Source: SIG565 sp964607025 (GTDB taxonomy: Bacteria; Bacillota; Clostridia; Oscillospirales; Acutalibacteraceae). From it: a stretch of DNA of 51,715 bases. This document shows, one piece after another, positions 1 to 9,473 of the stretch (position 1 is its first letter; each line of letters opens with the position of its first letter). Where the stretch lies: assembly GCA_964607025.1 (NCBI GenBank), contig CAZSIL010000012.1:1-51715 (forward strand). Direction: 5' to 3'. The position numbers and the translations under genes were made by a program. The notes beneath the pieces were generated by a model that saw nothing but the letters and a program-made list of their open reading frames with translations, did not search any database and was not told the DNA's origin.

Positions 1-54
1 CCCACGACCTCTAGCGTGACAGGCTAGCGTTCTAACCAGCTGAACTACCAGGCC
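1..54 (-). tRNA. tRNA-Asp (GTC), 3' end cut by window edge
   Basis: Reading the minus strand from 54 gives GGCCTGGTAG, a D arm, and an anticodon arm with 5-bp stem CTAGC/GCTAG around loop CTGTCAC, so the anticodon is GTC. The T arm and acceptor 3' strand lie outside the window. It follows tRNA-Val directly and is probably co-transcribed with it. Confidence 0.9.
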
Positions 55-59
55 ACTTT

Positions 60-135
60 TGGTGGGAACAACAGGGCTCGAACCTGTGACCCTCTGCTTG
101 TAAGGCAGATGCTCTCCCAGCTGAGCTATGCTCCC
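60..135 (-). tRNA. tRNA-Val (TAC)
   Basis: The minus strand gives a full cloverleaf starting GGGAGCA. The acceptor pairs with TGTTCCC, the anticodon loop is CTTACAA (anticodon TAC), and the T loop is TTCGAGC. The discriminator is A and the CCA end is encoded at 60-62. Confidence 0.95.
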
Positions 136-189
136 ACGCTTGTGCCACGCGGTATTGCTTCCTCTCGAAACTCACCAGCGACAAGCATT

Positions 190-218
190 ATATTACCACA
201 ATGACGTCCCTTTGTCAA
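190..218 (-). promoter_or_regulatory. Promoter of the tRNA-Val/tRNA-Asp unit
   Basis: On the minus strand, TTGACA (213-218) and TAATAT (190-195) are separated by 17 bp, placing the start site about 50 nt upstream of tRNA-Val. An overlapping TATAAT gives a less good 20-bp spacing. Confidence 0.7.
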
Positions 219-246
219 CAGTTTTTTTCTAATTTTTTTAAAATTT

Positions 247-1119
247 TTATTTTCTCGCGAGTGCCGCAATTTCTCGCTTTGTGAACTTATAAACCTTATC
301 GCAGAAATGACAATTAATATTGGCTTCCGCCATTTCTTCTGCCATACTTTCGAGTTCCGCTTTACCCATACTTATAAGGGCTGTTTCTACCCTTTGTTTG
401 CTACAATTACATTTATATTCTATATCCTGGCTATAAAGAACTTCGGTTTCAAAGTTTTTAAGCGCACGTCTAATAATGTCTTCGGGGGTCATACCGCTAG
501 ATAACATTTGGGTTACCGACTCGATATCCTTGATACCATCTTCCAACTTATCAATGGTAGCATTTTCTGCCGCGGGTAACAACTGAATAATATATCCACC
601 CGCAACCTTGACGCTCAAATCAGGATTCACAAGCACACCGAAGGCGCAAACTGTGGGTGTTTGCTCACTCAGTGCATAATAAGCCGTAATATCTTCGGCT
701 ATCTCACCTGAGACTAGCGGCACCATACCGTTATACGGCTCTTTGAGTCCTAAATCTTTAATTACATACAGGTTACCTTCTTTTCCAACTGCGGTTCCTA
801 CGTCAAGTTTACCTTTATCGTTTAGCGGTAGCTCTACAACGGGATTTGTAACATAGCCGCGCACATCCCCATTAAAATCCGATACCGCGATAAGCGAGCC
901 GATAGGCCCGCCGCCCTGCACACGAAGGGTTACGGAATTATCCTTGCCTTTTAACATATTTCCCATCATAGATGCAGCAGTGAGCAGTCGCCCCAGCGCC
1001 GCCGTTACTACGGCAGAGGTTGTATGTATTTGTTCGGCCTTATTTACTATATCGGTTGTATCAACGGCGGTTGCCATAACCTGCCCGTTGCTTGTTATAC
1101 ATCTAATAAGTTTTCCCAT
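247..1119 (-). CDS. hslO: Hsp33 redox-regulated chaperonin
   Basis: 290-aa Hsp33, a cytosolic holdase activated by oxidation. The C-terminal zinc centre is visible as CNC followed about 30 residues later by CHFC, the cysteine pattern that releases zinc when oxidised. The N-terminal domain has typical Hsp33 features (a GPIGSL segment and a PVVELPLN-like strand). The start is taken at ATG 1119, preceded by GAAAGG, rather than an in-frame start 13 codons upstream that would overlap the preceding gene. That gene ends 3 nt before this start, so the two are probably co-translated. Proximity to the ftsH-hpt-tilS block matches Firmicute gene order. Confidence 0.95.
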   Translation of the reverse strand: MGKLIRCITSNGQVMATAVDTTDIVNKAEQIHTTSAVVTAALGRLLTAASMMGNMLKGKDNSVTLRVQGGGPIGSLIAVSDFNGDVRGYVTNPVVELPLNDKGKLDVGTAVGKEGNLYVIKDLGLKEPYNGMVPLVSGEIAEDITAYYALSEQTPTVCAFGVLVNPDLSVKVAGGYIIQLLPAAENATIDKLEDGIKDIESVTQMLSSGMTPEDIIRRALKNFETEVLYSQDIEYKCNCSKQRVETALISMGKAELESMAEEMAEANINCHFCDKVYKFTKREIAALARK

Positions 1120-1121
1120 AG

Positions 1122-1868
1122 TTATACCTTTCTTGTAACAAAAATTTTGCGCATACATTTTTCAGCGGGTTTTCTGAAGGTGTTTTCTCCGAAAATCCTT
1201 TCCACTCTAAGTCCCGCAGCCGACAATGCTCTTGTTAATTGCTCATCGGAATACACACGTTCGCAAAAATCTTCTGAATACCTTTTATAATTATTATCTC
1301 CTCGATTTTCAAAAAAATCTATATTTATATATGTAGTTTTTTGCCGTTTGTCATACTCGTTTTGCCATACGCAATATACGTCCTTATCTTCCAACACAAA
1401 CGTATTATCCGACAAAACGCACTCGTGTTTATACTCGGTGTTAACATCAAATATAAATAATCTGTCTTTTTCTAAAAAGAGCGATATTTTTTTTAAGCTG
1501 CGCACAAGTTCATTATAATCGGTTATATGATTTATACTGTCGAGCAAACAAACTGCGCCATCCACCGTACCATAAAGTTCCAGTTCTTCAGCTTTCTGGC
1601 ACAAAAAGAGTATATCTGTGTTTTCTTTACTGCTTTTATCCTTTGCGCATGATAGCATATCTTCTGACATATCGACGCCTATAACCGACACACCGCGACG
1701 CGCAAATTCGAGCGAAAAGCCACCCGTTCCACACGCCAAATCTAAAAGCAAGGTGGGCATTTTATCGTACTTTTGGAATATTTTACACAAATAATCGGTG
1801 CGGCCCAAGTAGTCCACATCGGTTGTAAATCTATCATAAAACAAAGCAAAATCAATATAACTGCTCAC
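1122..1868 (-). CDS. Class I SAM-dependent methyltransferase
   Basis: About 248 aa with the Rossmann SAM-binding signature near the N-terminus: motif I LLDLACGTGGF, then an acidic strand end VIGVDMS that would hold the ribose. The substrate cannot be told; the family includes small-molecule and tRNA methyltransferases. A GTG start at 1868 is preferred, because AAGGGGG ends 6-7 nt before it while the nearby ATG at 1874 is almost touching the SD. It stands between the ftsH terminator and hslO with its own promoter, so methyltransferase-hslO is likely a two-gene unit. Confidence 0.75.
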   Translation of the reverse strand: MSSYIDFALFYDRFTTDVDYLGRTDYLCKIFQKYDKMPTLLLDLACGTGGFSLEFARRGVSVIGVDMSEDMLSCAKDKSSKENTDILFLCQKAEELELYGTVDGAVCLLDSINHITDYNELVRSLKKISLFLEKDRLFIFDVNTEYKHECVLSDNTFVLEDKDVYCVWQNEYDKRQKTTYINIDFFENRGDNNYKRYSEDFCERVYSDEQLTRALSAAGLRVERIFGENTFRKPAEKCMRKIFVTRKV

Positions 1869-1890
1869 GTGCATCCCCCTTAACCTTTGT

Positions 1891-1919
1891 ATTGTACCAC
1901 ACAAACTAAAAAAAGTAAA
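1891..1919 (-). promoter_or_regulatory. Promoter of the methyltransferase-hslO unit
   Basis: On the minus strand TTTACT (1914-1919), a 17-bp spacer and TACAAT (1891-1896). The -35 overlaps the tail of the ftsH terminator. Confidence 0.6.
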
Positions 1920-1946
1920 CCGCCCGATAAGTTTTACTTATCGGGC
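1906..1946 (-). terminator. Rho-independent terminator after ftsH
   Basis: Perfect 11-bp stem GCCCGATAAGT/ACTTATCGGGC (1922-1946) with a 3-nt loop, followed on the minus strand by a T-rich run (1906-1916). It ends the rnj-to-ftsH operon. Confidence 0.85.
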
Positions 1947-1952
1947 ATATAA

Positions 1953-3806
1953 TTACTGTTTATCCTCTGTCATAATTTCTCTGAAACGCTCACCGTCAAT
2001 CTTTTCGTTTTGGAAAAGCTCATTGGCAACTACGGTTAATTTATCCATTGAATTTTTAAGAATTTCAATGGCTTTTTTGTACTGCTCTGTAACGATAGCG
2101 GTTACTTCTTCATCAATTTCGGCGGCAATCTTTTCAGAATAGTTAGGAGTGGATGAAAAGTCTCTGCCTAAGAACACTTCATTATTGCCGTTGCCGTATG
2201 CTACAAGGCCTAACTTTTCGCTCATACCAAAACGCGTTACCATTTTACGTGCAAGTTCGGTTGCGCGCTCAATATCGTTCGAAGCACCTGTGCATATATC
2301 GTCCTGTGTCAACTGCTCAGCCGCACGGCCGCCAAGCAAAGAACAAATTTGTTCTAACATCTGATTGCGTGACATATGACCTTTTTCTTCGGTAGGCAGA
2401 TACATTGTATAACCCGCCGCCATACCGCGCGGAATAATGGATATCTGATGAACGGGGTCTTGTGTCGGCAAGAAATAGGATACAACCGCGTGTCCCGCTT
2501 CGTGATAAGACGTAATCCATTTATCCTTATCTTTAACAACGTGGGATTTTTTCTCGGTACCCATAACAACCTTAATGGTTGCTTCTTCAATCTGCTCCTG
2601 TGTTATTGCCTTGAGTCCCTTACGGGCGGCGAGTAATGCCGCTTCGTTTAAAAGGTTTTCAAGGTCTGCACCCGTAAAGCCGGCTGTGGATTTTGCTATA
2701 GTTTCAAGGGATACATCGGGGCCCAACGGCTTACCACGGGAGTGTACCTTTAATATATCCTCTCTTCCCTTAACGTCGGGGTAATTTACGGTTATTTGTC
2801 TATCAAATCTACCTGGGCGCAGTAGCGCTTTATCAAGAATATCGGGGCGGTTGGTTGCCGCCATAACGATAACGCCTTCGTTAGCACCAAAGCCATCCAT
2901 CTCAACGAGCAACTGATTGAGCGTTTGTTCACGTTCATCGTGACCGCCGCCAAGACCGGCTCCGCGTTGGCGTCCTACGGCATCAATTTCATCAATAAAT
3001 ACGATAGCAGGGGCTTCCTTCTTTGCTTCATCGAACAAATCTCTTACACGAGAAGCGCCCACACCTACAAACATTTCAACAAAATCAGAACCGGAAATGC
3101 TGAAAAACGGCACACCTGCTTCACCTGCAACAGCACGAGCGAGTAAGGTTTTACCCGTACCGGGAGGGCCAACGAGCAATACGCCTTTAGGTATTCTAGC
3201 ACCTAAATCGTTAAACTTTGACGGTGCTTTTAAGAAATCTACTATCTCTTCAAGTTCTTGCTTTTCTTCGTCGGCACCCGCAACGTCAGCAAAGGTTGTT
3301 TTGCGCTTGTTGTCGGCTTTTTTTGCCTTTGATTTACCGAAGCCCATCGCCTTATCGTTACCCATTGCGCCGTTCATACGCCGCATAATGAATATCCAGA
3401 AAACGACCATTATAACAACCATAATAGCCGTCGGCAATAAATCAACCAACCAAGATGCCGCGCTACCGCTTTTATAATTGTATTTAATCATCATATCGGG
3501 CTTTTCGGCGCGGTTTTCGTTGTTGATTTGTTCTACCTTTTCGGCAACATCCTCATAAAAAATACTCGGACTTGCAACAGTATAGCGGTAAGTCTTATCG
3601 GGTTCAGAACGCTTTACATATTTCAATTCACCGCTATATAGGTTCAGTTCATATTCTGAAACTTCGTTGGTAACTATCATATCAACGATTTCATAATACT
3701 TGGTTTCGGCAGTTTTTTTGCCGCTAAAGCTTGCAAATGCTATTGCGCCTATCAAGATAAGCGGAATACCTATATAAAGCAACAAGCTTTTAAGGTTTTT
3801 CTTCAT
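1953..3806 (-). CDS. ftsH: ATP-dependent zinc metalloprotease FtsH
   Basis: 617-aa membrane-anchored AAA+ protease for quality control of membrane and regulatory proteins. Transmembrane segments lie at about residues 9-27 and 120-142 with an extracytoplasmic domain between them. Walker A GPPGTGKT is at 213-220, Walker B FIDEID at 270-275, then the second region of homology (RPGRFDR), and the zinc site HEAGH at 435-439. Length and order are normal. It is last in the minus-strand operon, 37 nt after hpt, with a strong terminator behind it. Confidence 0.98.
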   Translation of the reverse strand: MKKNLKSLLLYIGIPLILIGAIAFASFSGKKTAETKYYEIVDMIVTNEVSEYELNLYSGELKYVKRSEPDKTYRYTVASPSIFYEDVAEKVEQINNENRAEKPDMMIKYNYKSGSAASWLVDLLPTAIMVVIMVVFWIFIMRRMNGAMGNDKAMGFGKSKAKKADNKRKTTFADVAGADEEKQELEEIVDFLKAPSKFNDLGARIPKGVLLVGPPGTGKTLLARAVAGEAGVPFFSISGSDFVEMFVGVGASRVRDLFDEAKKEAPAIVFIDEIDAVGRQRGAGLGGGHDEREQTLNQLLVEMDGFGANEGVIVMAATNRPDILDKALLRPGRFDRQITVNYPDVKGREDILKVHSRGKPLGPDVSLETIAKSTAGFTGADLENLLNEAALLAARKGLKAITQEQIEEATIKVVMGTEKKSHVVKDKDKWITSYHEAGHAVVSYFLPTQDPVHQISIIPRGMAAGYTMYLPTEEKGHMSRNQMLEQICSLLGGRAAEQLTQDDICTGASNDIERATELARKMVTRFGMSEKLGLVAYGNGNNEVFLGRDFSSTPNYSEKIAAEIDEEVTAIVTEQYKKAIEILKNSMDKLTVVANELFQNEKIDGERFREIMTEDKQ

Positions 3807-3843
3807 TTGTTACATCCTTTCGCTGTGTATAAATATATATTTT

Positions 3844-4386
3844 TTATTTACTGTATACTTCGGGCTTCAATACGCCGAGGTATGGTAAATTTCTATACTT
3901 TTCATTATAATCGAGTCCATAACCGACAACAAACTCATTGGGAACTACTGCGCCCACGTAATCGGCAGAGATATCTGCCATGCGGTTTTCGGGTTTATCC
4001 AAAAATGTGCAAATCTTTACGCTGTTTGCGTTCTTGCGAAGCAAAACGTCGGCTATATAACGAAGCGACCTACCCGTATCGAGTATATCTTCTACAATTA
4101 ATATATCGTATCCGTCAGGATTTATATCAAGGTCTTTTTTAAACTGCACAACACCTGTACTTTCGGCGCCCTTGTAGGAGGAAATAGACATAAAATCTAT
4201 CTCTGCATCCAACGAAATATTACGCATAATATCCGCCATAAATACTATCGCGCCCTTTAAAACGCTAACAAGTAAAAGTTTTTTGCCTTTATAATCACGC
4301 GAAATTTCTTCTCCTAAACGTTTACAAATAGCATCGATTTCTTCTTTTGTAAGCAATACCTTTTTGATATCATTTTCCATTGACAT
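3844..4386 (-). CDS. hpt: Hypoxanthine(-guanine) phosphoribosyltransferase
   Basis: 180-aa purine salvage enzyme that makes IMP/GMP from hypoxanthine/guanine and PRPP. The PRPP loop is seen as LLIVEDILDTGRSL in mid-protein, and SSYKG marks the flexible loop. Length is standard. GGGGATGAT supports the ATG at 4386. It lies 17 nt after tilS and upstream of ftsH, the conserved Firmicute tilS-hpt-ftsH order. Confidence 0.96.
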   Translation of the reverse strand: MSMENDIKKVLLTKEEIDAICKRLGEEISRDYKGKKLLLVSVLKGAIVFMADIMRNISLDAEIDFMSISSYKGAESTGVVQFKKDLDINPDGYDILIVEDILDTGRSLRYIADVLLRKNANSVKICTFLDKPENRMADISADYVGAVVPNEFVVGYGLDYNEKYRNLPYLGVLKPEVYSK

Positions 4387-4403
4387 TTTATCATCCCCAA
4401 AAA

Positions 4404-5681
4404 CTAACCTAATATTTTTTCGGTTTTTACTACAAAAACTTCCTTTGTCTTTTCATCTACCTTAACACGTTCTGCCGCACCCGCGCCGCACACCCAGATA
4501 ACTCCTTTATCATCGCAAATAACGGGTAGTATAGCGCGTTCATTTTCAGGTATCTTCATTTCATTAAAAAGTTTTTTTAATGATTTGGTAACTCCGCGGT
4601 TGGCTAATCGGATCTCATCGTGCGGTTGCCTTTCCCTTACAACCGGTACGCCGATTATTTTACCACAATCAAGTGTGTTTTTTAATAACAAACTGTTAAT
4701 TTTTTCTACATTTTCTTTATAAATCTCGGTTTTATAGGTAAAATCGGGTTTATTTTTGCCCGTTTCCAAGCACAAAAGCCCGTTTTTCACCGTAGCTCTG
4801 ACGCCCGACGGCAAAACTGTCGCGCCAAGCTCTCCTATAGCAGTTTTATAAAGTAATTCAAGATTAACACTATCTGTATCCCTGCCGAAATATTTTTTAA
4901 GCACCCTTTTGGCAATAGACGGATGAAGTGATTTTATGTTTTCGGTTTTTAATTTATCCCCTGCCAGCGCTTTTTTGTATTCGGTATTAGCGACACTATC
5001 AAGATAAGAATTATCTTCACGAAGTGATGCCGACATACGAAGCACCGAAATTTCAAAAGAAGGATTAATTTCTTTTAAAACGGGTACCGCATTATGCCGA
5101 ATTTTATTCCTTGTATATTCATCGGTAAAGTTGGTGCTGTCATTCACAAACTCTAATCCGTTATCCGCACAATACTGTTCAATATCAGCCCTTGTGCAAT
5201 AAATTAAAGGGCGGATATAAATATCCCTTACAGGCGGAATACCGCAAAGCCCCGCTGATGCAGTACCGCGGGTTAAATTAAAAAGCACCGTTTCGGCAGA
5301 ATCGCTAGCCGTATGTGCGGTTGCTATAACACCGCGGCGCTCACGCTCAAAGAATTCATATCTCACGCGCCTGGCTGTAAGTTCTATACTCTCCCCCGTT
5401 TTTGCGCTTTCTTTATTTATATCAGCGCGGCAAACGATTAACGGCACCTGCCATTTCTCGCATAATTTTCTTACAAACTGCTCATCCCTATCCGACTCCG
5501 CACCGCGAAGCAAATGATTTAGGTGAAGCGCATGAACATCTATACCGAGCGTTTTTCTAATACTCAACATACAGTATAACAGTGCCACCGAATCAGCTCC
5601 GCCCGAAAGCGCCACCGTAACTTCGGTGTGACCGTTTAGCATACCATAATCTTCTATTGCTTTTAAAACTTTTTTCAGCAT
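4404..5681 (-). CDS. tilS: tRNA(Ile)-lysidine synthetase
   Basis: About 425 aa. TilS attaches lysine to C34 of tRNA-Ile(CAU), giving AUA decoding. The N-terminal PP-loop SGGADS binds ATP, and the C-terminal substrate-binding region follows at normal length. The ATG at 5681 overlaps the dnaB stop by one base (TAATG), indicating translational coupling. A longer in-frame start would intrude 48 nt into dnaB and lacks a better ribosome binding site. Confidence 0.95.
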   Translation of the reverse strand: MLKKVLKAIEDYGMLNGHTEVTVALSGGADSVALLYCMLSIRKTLGIDVHALHLNHLLRGAESDRDEQFVRKLCEKWQVPLIVCRADINKESAKTGESIELTARRVRYEFFERERRGVIATAHTASDSAETVLFNLTRGTASAGLCGIPPVRDIYIRPLIYCTRADIEQYCADNGLEFVNDSTNFTDEYTRNKIRHNAVPVLKEINPSFEISVLRMSASLREDNSYLDSVANTEYKKALAGDKLKTENIKSLHPSIAKRVLKKYFGRDTDSVNLELLYKTAIGELGATVLPSGVRATVKNGLLCLETGKNKPDFTYKTEIYKENVEKINSLLLKNTLDCGKIIGVPVVRERQPHDEIRLANRGVTKSLKKLFNEMKIPENERAILPVICDDKGVIWVCGAGAAERVKVDEKTKEVFVVKTEKILG

Positions 5682-7048
5682 TATCTGTACACATCCTGAG
5701 ATGCAAATCGTGTGAACTGACCATCCCAATAAAGTTCTACCGTCTTTATCTCTCCGTGGCGGTTTTTAGCAACAATGCACTCTGCCTTGTTCTCATCACC
5801 TTTTTCTTCATCGTCACCTTTTTCGCTATCGTAATATTTTTCGCGGTAAAGAAATAAAACGATATCTGCATCCTGCTCAATAGAGCCCGATTCACGAAGG
5901 TCCGAGAGGGCTGGACGGTGCGATTTACCCTTAGTTTCGGTACCACGGGAAAGCTGCGCACAAACCACTACAGGCACCTTTAATTCCTTAGCCATAATTT
6001 TTAAGTTTCTTGTAATATCGGAAACCTCTTGAACTCGGTTCTCGCTTCTCTTGGAAGACTGCATAAGTCCCAAATAGTCGATAATAACAAGGTCAACCTT
6101 TTTCATTCGCATAAGCTTTGCCTTCATTTCGGGAACTGTAATACCCGAAGTTTCATCAAGATAGATATCGGCTTTTGAAAGCTCCGCCCCCGCATTTCCA
6201 AGGCGTGTCCACTCTTCAGGTGTTAATTCGCCCGTTCTGAGTTTTGTACTCTCAATAGATGCTTCGTTTGATAAAAGACGTTGGGCTAATTGGTCGCGAG
6301 TCATTTCAAGTGAGAAAAAGCAAACCGTCTTTTTGGCTTTAAGGGCTACGTTGCGCGCAATATTAAGTGCAAACGAGGTTTTACCCATACCCGGACGAGC
6401 ACCTACGATAATTAAATCCGATTTATTGAGCCCTGTTATTACTCTATCCAAATCTCCTATTCCCGTTGGTATACCAAGATAATCGTTCTTTGTTTCGGGA
6501 TCGGTAATTTTTGTAAGACGGTCATAGGTTTCAGCTTCGATTACATCCTTTATGTGGGTGAGTCCTTCAACCTCTCTGCCCTGCCTTATAGCGTAAATCT
6601 TTTCTTCGGCAGAATCAAGCAATCTATCCGCGCTCGAATAGTTTTCACTCGCATCCTTAATAATACCTTGCGCTGCTAAAATCAAAGCGCGAGTATAATA
6701 ACGCTCTCTAATAATGGAGGCGTATGTAAGAATATTCGCCGATGATGGCACCATCTGTATAAGGCGCGAAATATACTCCTTACCTCCCGCCTCATCATAA
6801 ACGCCATCATCCTTTAACTTCTCAAGCAATGTAGCAAAATCTATACTGCGGCTGAGCTCAAACATTGATGAAAGTGTTTTATATATCTCTCTATGCTGAG
6901 GTATGTAAAAATATTCGGGTTTTATACTACCGGTTACCTGCTGAATACTCTGGGGGTCAATGAGTATGGAACCTAATAAAAACTGTTCTGCTTCGGGAGC
7001 GTACGGCAAACGGTGCTCATCAAGATTAAAAATAGTTTTTTCTTCCAT
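5681..7048 (-). CDS. dnaB: Replicative DNA helicase DnaB
   Basis: 455-aa hexameric replication-fork helicase (DnaC in Bacillus nomenclature). The N-terminal primase-interaction domain starts LPYAPEAEQFLLG. The RecA-like core has Walker A GARPGMGKTS, Walker B IDYLGLM, and the ESGSIEQDADIVLFLYR segment. No intein interrupts it. It follows rplI by 4 nt and overlaps tilS by one base. Confidence 0.98.
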   Translation of the reverse strand: MEEKTIFNLDEHRLPYAPEAEQFLLGSILIDPQSIQQVTGSIKPEYFYIPQHREIYKTLSSMFELSRSIDFATLLEKLKDDGVYDEAGGKEYISRLIQMVPSSANILTYASIIRERYYTRALILAAQGIIKDASENYSSADRLLDSAEEKIYAIRQGREVEGLTHIKDVIEAETYDRLTKITDPETKNDYLGIPTGIGDLDRVITGLNKSDLIIVGARPGMGKTSFALNIARNVALKAKKTVCFFSLEMTRDQLAQRLLSNEASIESTKLRTGELTPEEWTRLGNAGAELSKADIYLDETSGITVPEMKAKLMRMKKVDLVIIDYLGLMQSSKRSENRVQEVSDITRNLKIMAKELKVPVVVCAQLSRGTETKGKSHRPALSDLRESGSIEQDADIVLFLYREKYYDSEKGDDEEKGDENKAECIVAKNRHGEIKTVELYWDGQFTRFASQDVYR

Positions 7049-7052
7049 CTTC

Positions 7053-7493
7053 TTATTCCTTAACTTCTACAGTAAATTTTGCGGAAATACCAGTATACAG
7101 TTTAATTTCGGCATTATACTCGCCGTATGCCTTTATATCGGCAACATTTAGTTTTTTACGGTCGATATTAATTCCCGTAACACGTGTAACCTCGGCGGCA
7201 ATTTCCTTGGACGTAACCGAGCCGAAAAGTTTGCCGTTGGCACCCGCCTTTGCCTTAATTACAAATGCTTTACCTTCAAGATCTGCCGCTAATTTTTTAG
7301 CAGCGGCGATTTCTTCACTTTTGTGATGCTGCTTTGCTTCTTCTCTGCTTTTAAGTTCGGATAAAGCAGCCGAATCGGCCTCAACCGCTAATTTCTTCGG
7401 CAAAAGAAAATTTCTTGCATATCCGTCAGAGGCATTGATAAGTTCGCCCTTTTTGCCTTGTCCTTTAACATCGGCTAATAAAATAACCTTCAT
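7053..7493 (-). CDS. rplI: 50S ribosomal protein L9
   Basis: 146-aa L9 with the N-terminal RNA-binding domain (MKVILLADVKGQGKKGE), the long connecting helix rich in Lys/Glu/Ala, and the C-terminal domain ending in VEVKE. It sits between gdpP and dnaB, as in most Firmicutes. Confidence 0.97.
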   Translation of the reverse strand: MKVILLADVKGQGKKGELINASDGYARNFLLPKKLAVEADSAALSELKSREEAKQHHKSEEIAAAKKLAADLEGKAFVIKAKAGANGKLFGSVTSKEIAAEVTRVTGINIDRKKLNVADIKAYGEYNAEIKLYTGISAKFTVEVKE

Positions 7494-7502
7494 CTATATC
7501 AC

Positions 7503-9452
7503 CTATCCTTTAAAATACTCTTGTATTGCTTTTTGAAGCGATTTTTCCGCTTCATTAAAATTATTTGTATCGAGCGAACAAGCCGCCATAGTTTTATGAC
7601 CGCCGCCGCCGAGAGTTTCCATTATTAACTGAACGTTTACTTCCCCGTACGAACGTGCCGAGATATTAATGCCACCACCGTTTTTAAACATAACAAACGA
7701 CGCCCTAACATCATTTACACCAAGCAGTTCATCTGCCGCCTGAGCCGATACAATACGGGTAAATTCATCGGTGCTTTCGTTGATTGCAATGACATAATCA
7801 CCAAAATGTTTAGCGGCGGAAATAACGGCATATTTGCCCCTATAAACATCCATAGAATCGCTAAACATTTTCTTAACCGTTACGGGAAGTGCCAGACATT
7901 TGCGAAGATATGCCGCCGCTTCATAGGTTCTAACCCCCGTACCAAGCACAAAATTCTTGGTGTCGAGCATAATACCTGCCATCAGTGCCTCAGCGGTTAC
8001 AGAATCCATATTGCCGATGCCCATATACTGCCAAATTTCAGTTATGATTTCACAGGTGGAAGATGTTGTGGTCTCATTATAGAAAAGCAATGCGTTATCG
8101 ATATAATCGGTGGCTTTTCTGTGATGGTCGATAACCACTGTTTTTAATACATTTTTATAAACCGCTTCGCTTTCTAAAAAGTTTGGACGATGGGTATCAA
8201 GAACTATAAGCAAAGTGTCCTCATCTATCAATTCGAGTGCCTGTTTTTCGTTTACAAACAAATCTTTTTTGCCGGCCCGTGTCAAATGGTTAATAAGTGC
8301 CTTAGCCATCGTTAGTTCTCTATTTATAACGATTTTAGGCGCCGTTCCCAATCTCTCAGCAATCTCCGCCATACCTGCGGCAGCACCCAAACTGTCAAGG
8401 TCTGAAAACTTATGTCCCATAAGTAAAACATTGGAGCTATTTTCAATTATATCTTTAAGTGCCTTGCCCGTAACTCTGGTTCGCACCCTTGAGCCCTTTT
8501 CGGATACGGCTTTAACGCCACCATAAAACTTATAGTCTTCATTTGGACTTTTAACCGCTGCCTGATCACCGCCGCGACTAAGTGCCATATCGAGTGCCCG
8601 TCTTGCAAGTGCTTCACAGTCACTTAGATTTTTACAACCGTGACCGACACCGATAGAGAGGGTAAGATAACGGTTACCGTCTATCTCATAATTACGTATC
8701 ATTTCAAGAATAGTAAATTTATCCTGTTCAAAACGTGTTAAATATCGTTCTTCAAACAAAAGCAAAAAACGTGTGTTTGAAAGGGCATGAATAATGCCGT
8801 TTGCCTGATGGAACCATTTTTCAATAATATCTTGAACAGCACCGCGCACCTGAACGCGCTTACTGTCCTTTTCGTCCTTTAACATCTCTTCGAGCGCATC
8901 AATTTCGAGAATAGCGGCAACCGGACGGGAGAATTTATATTCCGCTGCCGTCTTTTTAAGGGCGGTCTGGTCGATAAAATATACAACATTTATTTCTTTC
9001 TTGGGCATAAGAAAAACTTTGAAAATTTTATCATTAAAAGCAATGTCCAGCGTTTTTCCGTTTATAAGTTTTTCAAAAGACGCCGAGTCAATCAATGACT
9101 GTATATTTTCCCCTAAAACGTCCTGCCTATTTTGAATTGATGAACCAAATGACCTGTTAGCCCACACAATACGGTTATCCCCGGATACGAGTATCACAGG
9201 TGTATTAAGTTGATCAAGGGCTGCTGAATGCGCTTGTGACATTGAATCAACGCCTTTTATAAGACGCAGGTTCACATACCGTTTGGCATTCTTTAAAAAA
9301 ACCAAGAAAAGAATAAGCAGTAAAATGAACAAAATAGCCGTTATTGTAAAAATTATTTTATTGTAAAAGAACATAACCGCAGTTTCTAATGCTAAAATAA
9401 CCAAAAGGGCAGTCAAAACACCCCCGAAGCCAAAACCGCTTTTCCCTTTCAC
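7503..9452 (-). CDS. gdpP: Cyclic-di-AMP phosphodiesterase GdpP
   Basis: 649-aa membrane enzyme that hydrolyses c-di-AMP to pApA and so tunes potassium and cell-wall homeostasis. Two transmembrane segments lie in residues 10-52, followed by a PAS-like domain, a degenerate GGDEF domain, and DHH/DHHA1 domains. The catalytic DHH part shows GHKFSDLDSLG, DTHRPNF and DHHR. DHHA1 shows GGGGHKTMAA near the C-terminus. Domain order and length match Bacillus GdpP (YybT). It is 20 nt downstream of rnj in the same operon. Confidence 0.95.
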   Translation of the reverse strand: MKGKSGFGFGGVLTALLVILALETAVMFFYNKIIFTITAILFILLLILFLVFLKNAKRYVNLRLIKGVDSMSQAHSAALDQLNTPVILVSGDNRIVWANRSFGSSIQNRQDVLGENIQSLIDSASFEKLINGKTLDIAFNDKIFKVFLMPKKEINVVYFIDQTALKKTAAEYKFSRPVAAILEIDALEEMLKDEKDSKRVQVRGAVQDIIEKWFHQANGIIHALSNTRFLLLFEERYLTRFEQDKFTILEMIRNYEIDGNRYLTLSIGVGHGCKNLSDCEALARRALDMALSRGGDQAAVKSPNEDYKFYGGVKAVSEKGSRVRTRVTGKALKDIIENSSNVLLMGHKFSDLDSLGAAAGMAEIAERLGTAPKIVINRELTMAKALINHLTRAGKKDLFVNEKQALELIDEDTLLIVLDTHRPNFLESEAVYKNVLKTVVIDHHRKATDYIDNALLFYNETTTSSTCEIITEIWQYMGIGNMDSVTAEALMAGIMLDTKNFVLGTGVRTYEAAAYLRKCLALPVTVKKMFSDSMDVYRGKYAVISAAKHFGDYVIAINESTDEFTRIVSAQAADELLGVNDVRASFVMFKNGGGINISARSYGEVNVQLIMETLGGGGHKTMAACSLDTNNFNEAEKSLQKAIQEYFKG

Positions 9453-9473
9453 AATATCACCCCTTTTTACAGA

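Noticed and set aside
3097..3477. 126-codon open frame on plus, antisense to ftsH
   Set aside because: Entirely inside ftsH, no SD, low-complexity Ser/Pro/Ala composition typical of a shadow frame.
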